From positions 1,364,001-1,428,000 of the forward strand of contig NZ_JPSY01000001.1 in assembly GCF_000763375.1 (NCBI RefSeq): 64,000 nt of DNA. Direction: 5' to 3'. Below, one piece after another: positions 33,096 to 41,501 of this stretch (its first letter is position 1; each line of letters begins with the position of its first letter). Position numbers and translations under genes: made by a program. The DNA comes from Microbacterium profundi (GTDB lineage: Bacteria > Actinomycetota > Actinomycetes > Actinomycetales > Microbacteriaceae). The notes under the pieces were generated by a model. That model saw nothing but the letters and a program-made list of their open reading frames with translations. It had not been told where the DNA came from and ran no database searches.

Positions 33096-35570
33096 ATGGG
33101 GACTACTGCGCGTGAGCTGTATGAGCGGGGACGCGACGCCTCGAACGCGCAGCGGTACGCAGCGGCGCGCCGACTCCTCGAGCGCGCATCAGCGAGGGCG
33201 ACGGATGCCGGGGCCGATCTGCAGTCCCGGATCGCGGGGACCATGGCCTATGTGCTCGCGCAGACCGGCGAGGCGGCGCGGGCCGAAGCGCTGTGCCGCG
33301 AAGCACTCGACCGCGACGGTGTGAGTGCGGAGACCCAGGCGATCGTCGCAGGCCAGTTGGGCCTTCTGTTCACGCGCGCGGGGCGCCTGGACGACGCCGA
33401 CGAGATGCTCACTCGGGCGATCACCAGCCTAAGCGGAACAGCGCGCGCCAACTGTCTGTTGAATCGCTCCCTCGTGCACATGCACCGACGGGCGTTCGCC
33501 GCGTCCACCGCCGATCTCGAACAGGCGGTCACGATCTACGAGGCCGAAGGCGACGCGGCCGCGGCGGCAGAAGCGCGCCACAATCTCGGCTACACCGCGT
33601 TGCTGCGCGGCGACCTCGTCGAAGCGCTCGAGCTCATGGCCAGATCGCGCCCGGTGATCGCCGCCGGCTCCCCCGAGGGCGCGGCGATGAGCGACCTCGA
33701 TCGGGCCGAGGTGCTGCGCGACGCCGGCCTCGTCGACGAGGCGGAACGCCTGCTCGACAGCGTCGCCACGACCTTCGGCGCCGCTCGGATGCGCCAGTCG
33801 CAGGCCGAGGCGGAGTATCACCTCGCCCGCTCCCTGGTGCGACACGATCCTGCGCGGGCGGAGGGGGTCGCCCGCTCGGCTGCCCGCCGGTTCCGCGCGC
33901 TCGGTGCAGAGAGTTGGGCCGCGCGCAGCGACGCCATCCGCCTCGATGCCCGGCTCGCCAGGACGCTCGCCAACGATCTCCGGGGCGGGCGTAGTGCCGC
34001 TCTCCCGGCCGCCGCAGAGTTCGCCGCGACCGTCGAAACGTTGAGCGCCTGCGGATTCCCCGCCGAGGCCACGGCTGTACGATTCAGCGCCGCTCTCGCC
34101 GCCGATCAGCGCGGCGAGCCGGACGCGGCTGAGCGCCTCCCCCGTCTTGCGCGTGACTCCCCGACCCCGCTGCGTCTGCGCGCCGCCGAAGTGCGCGCCG
34201 CTCGCGCGCAGGCGCACGGACGCTCCACCGAGGCCCGTCGGCATGCAGCCCACGGACTCGACCTGCTCTCCGACTGGCAGCGGTCGTTCGGCGCGCTCGA
34301 CCTGCAGGTGTCGCTCGCGATGCACGGCACCGGTCTGATCTTCCGAGGACTCGCAGCCGCCGGCGACAGCCGGGACCCGGCGATCCTGTTCGACTGGTCC
34401 GAGCGCGCACGCCACCTCAGTCAGCAGGTGGCTCCCGTGCGCCCGCCGCGCGACGGTCATCTCGCCGACGACCTGGCGACATTGCGGATGCTGCGCACAG
34501 ATCTCTCCGGGACGGAATGGACCACCGATCCCCGCGTGCGCGCGCTTCGTGATCGAGTGCGCGATCGCCAGTGGACGGAGACGGGCGCCGGGGATCTGCG
34601 TCCACGGGTCACTCTCGACGAGTTGAGGGCCTCGCTCGATCCGGACACCGCAGTGCTGTCGTACGTCTTCACCGGAGCGTCTCTGCTGTGCCTCGTCACG
34701 ACCGCCGACGCCAGCCGCATCGTCGACCTCGACTGGCCCGACGTGAAGCGCGCCTCCGACGGACTGCGTGCAGACCTCGACGTGTCGGCCGCCATCCGCA
34801 GCGGTCCGATGGCAGAGGTCGTCGCTCGCGCGCTCGACGATCGGATGCTGCGCCTCGACGAGGCACTGCTCGGTCCGCTGCGCATCGCGATCGGAACCCG
34901 TCGCCTCGTGCTGACCGTGCCCGGTCTCCTCGCCGGCATCCCGTGGGCGATGCTGCCGACCAATCACGCCCGGCCGTTCACTCTCGCCACTTCAGTGTCG
35001 CGATGGATGCAGGAGCGTCCGACGGCGGCGCCGATGAGGTCGGTGGGTTTCGTCGGCGGACCGCGCGTTCCCCGCGCCGTCGAAGAGGTGCATGCCGCAG
35101 CATCCGCCTGGCCCGACCCTGCCGTACTCATCGGCGAGAACGCGAGAGTCGATGCCGTCACGGATCTCGCCGGACGCGTCGACCTGCTGCACATCGCCGC
35201 TCACGGACACCACGCCGTCGACAACCCGCTGTTCGCCGGTTTCGAGCTCGCCGACGGCACGCTGTTCGGGTACGACGTCGATCTCATACCGCACCCACCC
35301 GAGACGGTCGTGCTCTCGGCCTGCGAGCTGGGGCACTCGTCGGTGCGGTGGGGTGAGGAGGCGCTCGGGATGACGCGGGTGTGGTTGCACGCGGGGACGA
35401 GGAGCGTGATCGCCGCCCCCGCCGTCGTCTCCGATGACATCGCCAGCACCCTCCTGGCCGCAGTTCACCTGGGCCTCAGCCGCGACGAGAGCCCGGCCGT
35501 CGCGCTGGCCGCGGCATCAGAGGCGACCGGCCACCGGACTCCGTTCCAGTGCCATGGCAGCGGCTTCTGA
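33096..35570 (+). CDS. TPR-CHAT (caspase-like) protein
   Basis: The 824-aa cytoplasmic protein has tetratricopeptide-like helical repeats over residues about 1-430 and a C-terminal CHAT peptidase domain (about 560-800). The likely catalytic dyad is H703 (LLHIAAHGHH) and C743 (VVLSACELG), with the typical F-x-L-ADG segment between them. CHAT proteases are distant relatives of caspases and separases. It follows a cytoplasmic subtilase and a sigma factor, pointing to a regulated intracellular proteolysis module. The start is ATG 33096, with TGAGG close upstream. Confidence 0.9.
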   Translation: MGTTARELYERGRDASNAQRYAAARRLLERASARATDAGADLQSRIAGTMAYVLAQTGEAARAEALCREALDRDGVSAETQAIVAGQLGLLFTRAGRLDDADEMLTRAITSLSGTARANCLLNRSLVHMHRRAFAASTADLEQAVTIYEAEGDAAAAAEARHNLGYTALLRGDLVEALELMARSRPVIAAGSPEGAAMSDLDRAEVLRDAGLVDEAERLLDSVATTFGAARMRQSQAEAEYHLARSLVRHDPARAEGVARSAARRFRALGAESWAARSDAIRLDARLARTLANDLRGGRSAALPAAAEFAATVETLSACGFPAEATAVRFSAALAADQRGEPDAAERLPRLARDSPTPLRLRAAEVRAARAQAHGRSTEARRHAAHGLDLLSDWQRSFGALDLQVSLAMHGTGLIFRGLAAAGDSRDPAILFDWSERARHLSQQVAPVRPPRDGHLADDLATLRMLRTDLSGTEWTTDPRVRALRDRVRDRQWTETGAGDLRPRVTLDELRASLDPDTAVLSYVFTGASLLCLVTTADASRIVDLDWPDVKRASDGLRADLDVSAAIRSGPMAEVVARALDDRMLRLDEALLGPLRIAIGTRRLVLTVPGLLAGIPWAMLPTNHARPFTLATSVSRWMQERPTAAPMRSVGFVGGPRVPRAVEEVHAAASAWPDPAVLIGENARVDAVTDLAGRVDLLHIAAHGHHAVDNPLFAGFELADGTLFGYDVDLIPHPPETVVLSACELGHSSVRWGEEALGMTRVWLHAGTRSVIAAPAVVSDDIASTLLAAVHLGLSRDESPAVALAAASEATGHRTPFQCHGSGF

Positions 35571-35589
35571 GCGAATTCCGGTTCCGATG

Positions 35590-35619
35590 TATCAGGAGGG
35601 GCACTGATCGCTCCTGATA
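35590..35619 (+). terminator. Hairpin after the CHAT gene
   Basis: TATCAGGAG (35590-35598) and CTCCTGATA (35611-35619) are perfect 9-bp arms 20 bp after the CHAT stop. There is no U-tract. The rest of the 225-bp gap to 35795 shows nothing. Confidence 0.5.
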
Positions 35620-35795
35620 TGTGGAAGGTGTCAGGCGAAGCGCTCCGGGAGGGTCAAGGAGCGCACGGGGGCGCCGGTCACTGGGGCTGCGTGTGGGGAC
35701 GCGGACGACAGACACCGACCAACTCGGGGGTGCGCGCGATCAGTTCGCGCGCACCCCTCGTGTGTTCGATGCACGGCAGCCACTCCGCCCGCAGG

Positions 35796-36566
35796 TCAGC
35801 GGGCGATGACGACCGTGTGCCCGACGGCATCCAGACCGACGCGATCGGCGTCGGCGATCCCGGTATCCGTGATGACCGTCGGGAAGAGTTCCGGCCCGCC
35901 GACGAACGCGAATGCCGCCTGGCCGATCTTGCTCGAATCGGCCACCACGATGGCCCGGGCCGCGCGCGAAGCCATCATCCGGTTCACGGCGGCCTCGCGC
36001 TCATCGTGGGTGCTCGCACCGTCTTCGGCGGAGAGTGCGTTCACGCCGATGAAGGCGATGTCGAGCCGGATGCCGCTGAGCAGCTGCTCCACGAAAGGAC
36101 CGACGAGCTCGTAACTGCGGGAGTGGATCACGCCACCGGTGACGACGACCTTGATATCGGGCCTGGTCGCGAGCTGAGCGGCGATGTTCACCGCATTGGT
36201 GACGACGGTGAACTCGCCGAGGTCGGCGCGGGCGGCGAGCGCCGCCGCGATCGCGGTGGTCGTGGTGCCGCCGGAGAGCCCGACGACGGCTCCGGTCGTG
36301 ACGAGGGCGGATGCTGCGCGCGCGATGGCGTCCTTCTCCTGCGTGCGCTGGTGGCTCTTGTAGCGGACGGGCAGTTCGTAGGCGACCGACTGCGCCACCG
36401 CGCCGCCGTGCGTGCGGGTGAGCAGTCGCTGCTCGGCGAGGCTGTCGAGGTCGCGCCTCGCCGTCGCCGGGGAGGCATCGAGCCTTTCGACGAGTTCGTC
36501 GACGCTCACCTCGCCCTGGGCGGCGAGCAGGTCGAGGATCGCGGTCAGCCGCGCTGCACGCTTCAC
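35796..36566 (-). CDS. DeoR/AgaR-family regulator
   Basis: The 256-aa protein has an N-terminal DeoR HTH (residues 6-55: RLTAILDLLAAQGEVSVDEL, ASPATARRDLDSLAEQ) and a C-terminal sugar-phosphate-binding domain (about 75-235: GLSGGTTTTAIAAAL, VVTNAVNIAAQL, FIGVNALSAEDG). Its start overlaps the aldolase stop (ATGA), so it is the last gene of the SIS-ROK-PfkB-aldolase operon and probably responds to a sugar phosphate of that pathway. Confidence 0.9.
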   Translation of the reverse strand: MKRAARLTAILDLLAAQGEVSVDELVERLDASPATARRDLDSLAEQRLLTRTHGGAVAQSVAYELPVRYKSHQRTQEKDAIARAASALVTTGAVVGLSGGTTTTAIAAALAARADLGEFTVVTNAVNIAAQLATRPDIKVVVTGGVIHSRSYELVGPFVEQLLSGIRLDIAFIGVNALSAEDGASTHDEREAAVNRMMASRAARAIVVADSSKIGQAAFAFVGGPELFPTVITDTGIADADRVGLDAVGHTVVIAR

Positions 36567-37465
36567 GCCGGTTCCTCAGACGCGGCGGAAGTCTCGGGTG
36601 CAGCGCCCTGCAGCGCGAACAGTCTCAGCATCCGCGCCGCCTCGTCGACGACCGCCGCGCGGCCGGGAGCGATGTACTTGCGCGAGTCGACCAGGCGTTC
36701 GTCGGCGTCGAGGACGGACCGCACCACCCGCGTGAAGAAGCCGTTCAGATGCGTGGACACGTTGATCTTCGTCATGCCTGCGCGCACAGCATCCATGATG
36801 ACAGCATCCGCGACGCCGGACGATCCGTGCAGTACCAGGGGCACATCGGCACCATCTCGGCCGCTGTCCCGCAGCGCGGATCGCAGCCTGCCGATGAGCG
36901 CGATGTCGAGCGATGCACTGCGATCGGTCATCGCGTGCGACGACCCCACCGCGACGGCCAATGCGTCCACCCCGGTCTCGGCGACGAACGCGCGGGCCTC
37001 GTCGGGGTCGGTGCGCACGCCCGGCGCGTGTGCTCCGTCCTTGCCGCCGACCTCGCCCAGTTCGCCCTCGACGTACACGCCGGCGGCATGCGCGCGGGCG
37101 GCGACAGCACGGGTCAGAGCGACGTTGTCGTCGTAGGGCAGCGCACCGCCGTCGAACATGACCGACCCGAATCCGAGGGCGATGGCCTCGTCCACGAGTT
37201 CGGGGTTCTCGGCGTGATCGAGGTGCACGGCGACCGGGGTCTCGGCGCGGCGGGCCACCGCGAGCGTCGCGAGGGCGATCGGCTCGAGCGCACCGTGATA
37301 CCTCGCGCAGTTCTGCGAGATCTGCAGGATGACCGGAAGTCCGGCCTGAGCGGATGCCGCGACCAGCGCCTCTGCCGTCTCCAGGTGGATCACGTTGAAG
37401 GCGCCGATCCCGCGGTTCTGAGTGGCGGCGGCGCGAACGAGTTCGGCGGCGGAGACGAGTGTCAT
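36563..37465 (-). CDS. Class II (tagatose/fructose-bisphosphate type) aldolase
   Basis: The 300-aa protein has the class II aldolase active site: zinc ligands in PVAVHLDHAEN and in the EGELGEVGG segment, and the phosphate-binding GSSGV and KINVSTHLNGFF motifs. The length and the GELGEVGGKDGAH region fit the GatY/KbaY group, which cleaves tagatose 1,6-bisphosphate to dihydroxyacetone phosphate and glyceraldehyde 3-phosphate. Context (AgaS-like isomerase, PfkB kinase) supports that. It is coupled on both sides by ATGA overlaps. Confidence 0.88.
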   Translation of the reverse strand: MTLVSAAELVRAAATQNRGIGAFNVIHLETAEALVAASAQAGLPVILQISQNCARYHGALEPIALATLAVARRAETPVAVHLDHAENPELVDEAIALGFGSVMFDGGALPYDDNVALTRAVAARAHAAGVYVEGELGEVGGKDGAHAPGVRTDPDEARAFVAETGVDALAVAVGSSHAMTDRSASLDIALIGRLRSALRDSGRDGADVPLVLHGSSGVADAVIMDAVRAGMTKINVSTHLNGFFTRVVRSVLDADERLVDSRKYIAPGRAAVVDEAARMLRLFALQGAAPETSAASEEPA

Positions 37466-38412
37466 ACGGGCTCTTCCGGGTCGTGTGGTGCGGCGGGCAC
37501 TGGTGAGTCGCCATCGAGGATCAGCGCGCGTTCGAGGTCGCGCCAGGTGGGGTGGATCTCGCCAGCGAGAGGCATGAGCACCGCGGCGGCCGACCACGCG
37601 GTCGCACGGCAGAGGATGTGCTCGGGGTCATCCTCGCCGTCGGCCAGCAGCGTCGCCGCGGCGGCGACTGCCGCATCACCGGCTCCGGTCGGGTTGCCTG
37701 CGAGCGGCTCGGACAACCGCGCACGCAGCATCCGATCGGCCGTGACCGCGTACATGCCATCGTCGCCGAGCGACAGCAGCACGAGCCCCGCCCCGCGGGC
37801 GATGAGGGAGCGAGCCCCCTCGATCGGATCGGCCATGCCCGTGGCTTCGGCGAGCTCGGCCCTGTTGGGTTTGAGGACGGATGCTCCGGCATCCGCCGCA
37901 GTGAGCAGCGCAGGTCCGGAGGTGTCGACGATCACGGGACGCCCTGCGCCCGCCGCGATGAGCTCGGGCAGAATCGTTGACGGCGCCCCGGGAGGGAAGC
38001 TGCCCGAGATCACGAGCACGGATGCCGCGGCGACCCGCCCACGCACCGCCGCTGTGAACGCCGACCACTCCTGCGCGCTCGGGTTCGCGCCGCGTTCGTT
38101 GACGATCGTGGTGTCGCCGAGTGCACGATCGACCCACGCGACGCTGCGGCGGGTGGGGGCGGCGACCGGGATGAGCACGTGCGGAACCCCGCTCGCGTCG
38201 AGTTCATCGCGCAGCTCTGCGCCGGTCGCCCCGCCGCAGGTCGTCACGGCGCAGACCTCGAAGCCCTGCGCCTGAGCGATCCTGGCGACGTTGAGGCCCT
38301 TGCCTCCGGCACGCACAACGCCGGTGTCGGCACGGTGCGCGCCGCCGATCTCGATGCGGTCGATCTCCCACGTCAGGTCCAGCGCGGGGTTCGCGGTGAC
38401 GGTCAGGATCAC
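37462..38412 (-). CDS. PfkB-family sugar-phosphate kinase (tagatose-6-P/1-phosphofructokinase type)
   Basis: The 316-aa protein has the PfkB N-terminal ILTVTANPALDLTWEI and AGGKGLNVARIAQAQG segments and the catalytic GNPTGAGDA motif with the base Asp. FruK/LacC-type kinases phosphorylate fructose 1-phosphate or tagatose 6-phosphate. The GTG start at 38412 overlaps the ROK gene stop (GTGA). In this operon it would make tagatose 1,6-bisphosphate for the aldolase. Confidence 0.88.
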   Translation of the reverse strand: MILTVTANPALDLTWEIDRIEIGGAHRADTGVVRAGGKGLNVARIAQAQGFEVCAVTTCGGATGAELRDELDASGVPHVLIPVAAPTRRSVAWVDRALGDTTIVNERGANPSAQEWSAFTAAVRGRVAAASVLVISGSFPPGAPSTILPELIAAGAGRPVIVDTSGPALLTAADAGASVLKPNRAELAEATGMADPIEGARSLIARGAGLVLLSLGDDGMYAVTADRMLRARLSEPLAGNPTGAGDAAVAAAATLLADGEDDPEHILCRATAWSAAAVLMPLAGEIHPTWRDLERALILDGDSPVPAAPHDPEEPV

Positions 38413-39434
38413 GCCAGCTCCCTCGCCCGCAGGGCTGCGCCGAGGAGCCCGGCGTCGCCCTCGAGTTCTGCGGGCAGCAGTTCCGGCATCCGATGGAAGC
38501 TGAGTCTTGCCGCCAGGCGCGCACGAAGCTCGTCGAACAGCGCACCGCCGGCGCGCGAGAGACCGCCGCCGATCACGATCGCCTGGGGTGCGAACATCGC
38601 GGTCAGCTGCGCGAGCGACATCGTGAGCGCGTCGAGCGCGTCGTCCCAGATGCGCGCGGCGACCGCATCGCCGGCGGCCGCGCGGGCGATGACGTCCCTG
38701 GCTCCGTCGGGAACGGTGCCGGTCTCGGCGGCGTAGCGGCGGGCGATGGCCCCCGCCGACGCGATCGCCTCGAGGCAGCCGCGCGCGCCGCACGCGCATT
38801 CCGGCCCGTCGGCGATCGGCGAATGCCCGATCTCACCGGCGTAGCCGCCCGCCGTGTACGGCTCGCCGCCGACGAGGATGGCGCCCGCGATCCCGGTGCC
38901 GATGATCAGCACCACGACATCGTCGTGCGCCCGTGCGCCGCCGAGCCGGTGCTCCGCCCAGCTCGCCGAGCGCACATCATGATCGAACGCGATCGGCAGC
39001 TTCAGCCGCTCCGCCGCAAGATCACGAAGCGGTGCATCACGCCAACCCAGATTGCTCGCGAAGACGCCGATCCCGGCATCCGCATCGACGATCCCCGGCA
39101 CGACGAAGCCGAGCGCTGCCGGTACGACGAGCGGATGCTGCGCCCGCAGCTCCTCGGAAAGTCGAGCGAGCTCCTCGATCAGCGCGGCGGCCGGATCATC
39201 GCCCAGCGGCGGCGTCGGCGTGCGGCGCAGCCCGAGAGCCGTGCCGTCCGCATCGAAGATCGCCGACTTGATGTCCGTGCCCCCGACGTCGAAGGCGAGC
39301 ACCGCCGCCCCTGCGCCGATGCCGCGTGCCGCGTCTTCTACTCCACCTGCGGCCCGCCGCCCACCGGATGCGAGAAGAGTTTCCCGGCTTCGCAGGTCGT
39401 TGGAACCGGGAAACTCTTCTTCCATCCGCGTCAT
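38409..39434 (-). CDS. ROK-family sugar kinase with repeat-encoded N-terminus
   Basis: The protein (341 aa from ATG 39434) has an ROK kinase core: AFDVGGTDIKSAIF phosphate loop, GTGIAGAI, and the Cys/His zinc motif ECACGARGCLE. Family homology begins only near residue 45. The first roughly 40 residues are encoded across a palindrome (39374-39419), so the true start may be GTG 39346 or GTG 39302. ATG 39434 is retained because it overlaps the upstream stop like every other gene pair in this operon. Probably phosphorylates an amino sugar such as GalNAc or GlcNAc. Confidence 0.85.
   Translation of the reverse strand: MTRMEEEFPGSNDLRSRETLLASGGRRAAGGVEDAARGIGAGAAVLAFDVGGTDIKSAIFDADGTALGLRRTPTPPLGDDPAAALIEELARLSEELRAQHPLVVPAALGFVVPGIVDADAGIGVFASNLGWRDAPLRDLAAERLKLPIAFDHDVRSASWAEHRLGGARAHDDVVVLIIGTGIAGAILVGGEPYTAGGYAGEIGHSPIADGPECACGARGCLEAIASAGAIARRYAAETGTVPDGARDVIARAAAGDAVAARIWDDALDALTMSLAQLTAMFAPQAIVIGGGLSRAGGALFDELRARLAARLSFHRMPELLPAELEGDAGLLGAALRARELA
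39374..39419. repeat. Perfect 14-bp-arm palindrome at the ROK N-terminus
   Basis: GAAGAGTTTCCCGG (39374-39387) and CCGGGAAACTCTTC (39406-39419) enclose an 18-bp loop, and the outer bases GGATG/CATCC extend it. It lies where the kinase N-terminus would be encoded, just after the SIS gene stop. Confidence 0.8.
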
Positions 39435-40336
39435 CACGCGTCCAGGACGACCGAGCGGGTGAGGTTGCGCGGCTGGTCAGGGTCGAGGCCCTTGGCCACG
39501 GCACGGTCCAGTGCCACGCGGTGCAGACGCACGAGGTCGGCGAGCGGGTCGACGTCGTGCTGCACGAAGCGGCCACCGGTCGCCTCGACCTGGCCCGCGA
39601 GCCCATCTGGTGCGACGCCGAACTGCCAGGTGATGCGGCCGGGAGCGGCGATCGCGATCGGGCCGTGCCGGTAGTCCATCGACGGGTACGACTCGGTCCA
39701 CGACTGCGACGACTCGCGCATCTTCAGTGCGGCCTCGTGCGCGAGGCCGATCGTCCAGTTGCGGCCGAGGAACGTGTACTGCTCCGCCTCGGCGAGCGCG
39801 GCGTCATCGGTCTCGGCGAGCACGGTCGAAGCATCCGCGATCGAGCGCGCGACGTCGTCATCGAGGCCGAGCGAGGAGCGGAACAGGGTGAGCGCTGTGG
39901 TGGCGAAGCGCGTCTGCACGACCGACTGCTCGTCGGCGAACGGCATCAGGACGGCCTCATCGACCAGATCGACCAGGGGCGAGGTCGGGTCGCCGATCAC
40001 GCCGATGACCGGGATACGGCCCTTGATCTGCTCGGTGATTTCGAGCACCTCGCTGGTCGTTCCCGAACGGGTGAGCGCCACGACGGCGTCGTAGTCACGG
40101 TCGAGGAACGCCTCGGATGCCGCGAACGCATCCGTGACGCCGAGGCCGGCGGTCTCCCGCAGAGCGGCATACGACTGCGCGATGAACCACGACGTTCCGC
40201 AGCCGATGGCGGCCACCCGTGCGCCGGCCGCTGGCAGCACCTTCTGTTCGTCGCGCATGTCGGCGGCGCGCGCCCAGGTCTCGGGCTGGGAGAGGAGCTC
40301 CGCACGCATGAACGCGCCGGGGACCGAGTCGGTCAT
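39434..40336 (-). CDS. SIS-domain sugar isomerase/deaminase (AgaS-like)
   Basis: The 300-aa protein has two SIS domains with the sugar-phosphate motifs GCGTSWF near 45-51 and ALTRSGTTSEVLE near 87-99, a length and layout like AgaS and the isomerase half of GlmS. AgaS converts galactosamine 6-phosphate to tagatose 6-phosphate plus ammonia. It is the first gene of the operon, just downstream of an A/T-rich operator candidate, and its stop overlaps the ROK start (TGATG). Confidence 0.85.
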   Translation of the reverse strand: MTDSVPGAFMRAELLSQPETWARAADMRDEQKVLPAAGARVAAIGCGTSWFIAQSYAALRETAGLGVTDAFAASEAFLDRDYDAVVALTRSGTTSEVLEITEQIKGRIPVIGVIGDPTSPLVDLVDEAVLMPFADEQSVVQTRFATTALTLFRSSLGLDDDVARSIADASTVLAETDDAALAEAEQYTFLGRNWTIGLAHEAALKMRESSQSWTESYPSMDYRHGPIAIAAPGRITWQFGVAPDGLAGQVEATGGRFVQHDVDPLADLVRLHRVALDRAVAKGLDPDQPRNLTRSVVLDA

Positions 40337-40355
40337 GTGATCGAGCCTTCCGAAT

Positions 40356-40392
40356 GCTTTATTTTGATTGATTGCTTCTGCTTTCGATCATA
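40356..40392 (-). promoter_or_regulatory. Putative promoter and AgaR-like operator of the SIS-to-DeoR operon
   Basis: On the minus strand TATGAT (40392-40387) is a good -10 box. Just downstream the unusually A/T-rich GAAAGCAGAAGCAATCAATC and AAAATAAAGC stretches (direct GAA-AGC and CAAT repeats) resemble DeoR/AgaR operators. The -35 box is weak. Control by the operon's own DeoR protein is inferred. Confidence 0.45.
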
Positions 40393-40428
40393 GAGTATCG
40401 TGCGAGCATGACGCGGCACCAGTCGGCA

Positions 40429-41415
40429 TCAGCGGAAGTGCGAGAGCGACTCGCGGAGCCTGATGTGCATCTCAGACGACGGTCGAGCGCCGCCGGCACG
40501 CAGCGCGAGCACGCCCGCACCGACCGCCCCGTCGACGACCGGAAGCAGTTCGAGACCGGCCGCGGCATCGCCGAGGCGCTGCATGAAGGCATTCCTGACG
40601 GCACTCGGACGGAAGAGCACGCTTCCTCCTACGACGAGAGGTCCAGGGCCGGACAGCACCGCGGCGAACGAATCGGCGAGGTGCTCGCCCGCTCGACGGA
40701 GGATGCTCTCGGCCACCTGGTCATCAGCCGCGAAGGCGAGCGGTGCGAGGGCTGCGAGCTCGATCGGCCTGGCGCCGTAGAGCGCACCGACCAGATTCTC
40801 GAGTGTGCGCGAGCGCCCTTCTCTGCGGGTCGCGTCCTCGACGATGTCGAGATGCTCGAGCACTGCGCCGGTCAGCGTCGTCGCCGGACCGGCGTCGTCG
40901 AGGTCCCGAACGACCGCCCTCGCCACCCGACGCCCGATCCAGAAGCCACTTCCGCGGTCGCCGAGCAGCCATCCGAGCCCATCGGCAGTCCCCGCGATCC
41001 GTCCGCCCGAGACACGGACGGCGCACGCGCCGGTTCCCGCCACGATCGCATAGCCGAAAGGCTCCACCGAGCCGCTGAAGTAGGTCGCGAGGAGATCGGA
41101 TTCGAAGGTGAGTCTGCCGGCGAACCCTTCCGCGGCCAGTCGATCACCGAGCCACGCTCCTTCGCCCTCCGCGGCCTTCTGCCCGGCCATCGCCACCGTG
41201 ATCACCGACACATCTGCGAGGGCGCGAGATGACGGTGCGAGCGCCAGAGCGACGGCATCCAGCACCCCCTGCGCGGCGAGATCAGGACCCGTGGCGATCG
41301 GGTTCCCTCGACCCCCGACGCCGTACCCGACGCACTCCCCCTGGCTCGTCATCAGCACTGCTCTGGTCGACGTCCCGCCGGCGTCAAGTCCCAGCATCAG
41401 AGTGTTGTGACCCAT
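40429..41415 (-). CDS. BadF/BadG-type N-acetylglucosamine kinase family protein
   Basis: The 328-aa protein shows the actin-like ATPase fold of this family: LGLDAGGTSTRAVL at residues 8-21, the second phosphate motif VAGTGACAVRV near 130 and GGSVLF near 263. Members include GlcNAc kinases. It is divergent from an RpiR regulator over an 86-bp gap and upstream of the SIS operon with its own gap. Confidence 0.88.
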   Translation of the reverse strand: MGHNTLMLGLDAGGTSTRAVLMTSQGECVGYGVGGRGNPIATGPDLAAQGVLDAVALALAPSSRALADVSVITVAMAGQKAAEGEGAWLGDRLAAEGFAGRLTFESDLLATYFSGSVEPFGYAIVAGTGACAVRVSGGRIAGTADGLGWLLGDRGSGFWIGRRVARAVVRDLDDAGPATTLTGAVLEHLDIVEDATRREGRSRTLENLVGALYGARPIELAALAPLAFAADDQVAESILRRAGEHLADSFAAVLSGPGPLVVGGSVLFRPSAVRNAFMQRLGDAAAGLELLPVVDGAVGAGVLALRAGGARPSSEMHIRLRESLSHFR

Positions 41416-41432
41416 TTGTTATTCGCCCTAAC

Positions 41433-41464
41433 TTGACGTTCCTCGACGGTGAGAATAGTTTTCA
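41433..41464 (+). promoter_or_regulatory. Promoter with RpiR/MurR-type operator
   Basis: TTGACG (41433-41438) and TAGTTT (41456-41461) are spaced by 17 bp. TGAGAATAGTTTTCA (41450-41464), a near-perfect palindrome of the TGAAAA/TTTTCA type, covers the -10 region. It is the likely autoregulatory site of the RpiR gene and could also affect the divergent kinase. Confidence 0.5.
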
Positions 41465-41501
41465 ACGCAACGCAGACCTACTGCGACGAGTTCTGGGGGC
41501 A

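Noticed and set aside
36749..38275. 508-codon plus-strand frame
   Set aside because: Antisense to the aldolase and PfkB genes, both with clear catalytic motifs.
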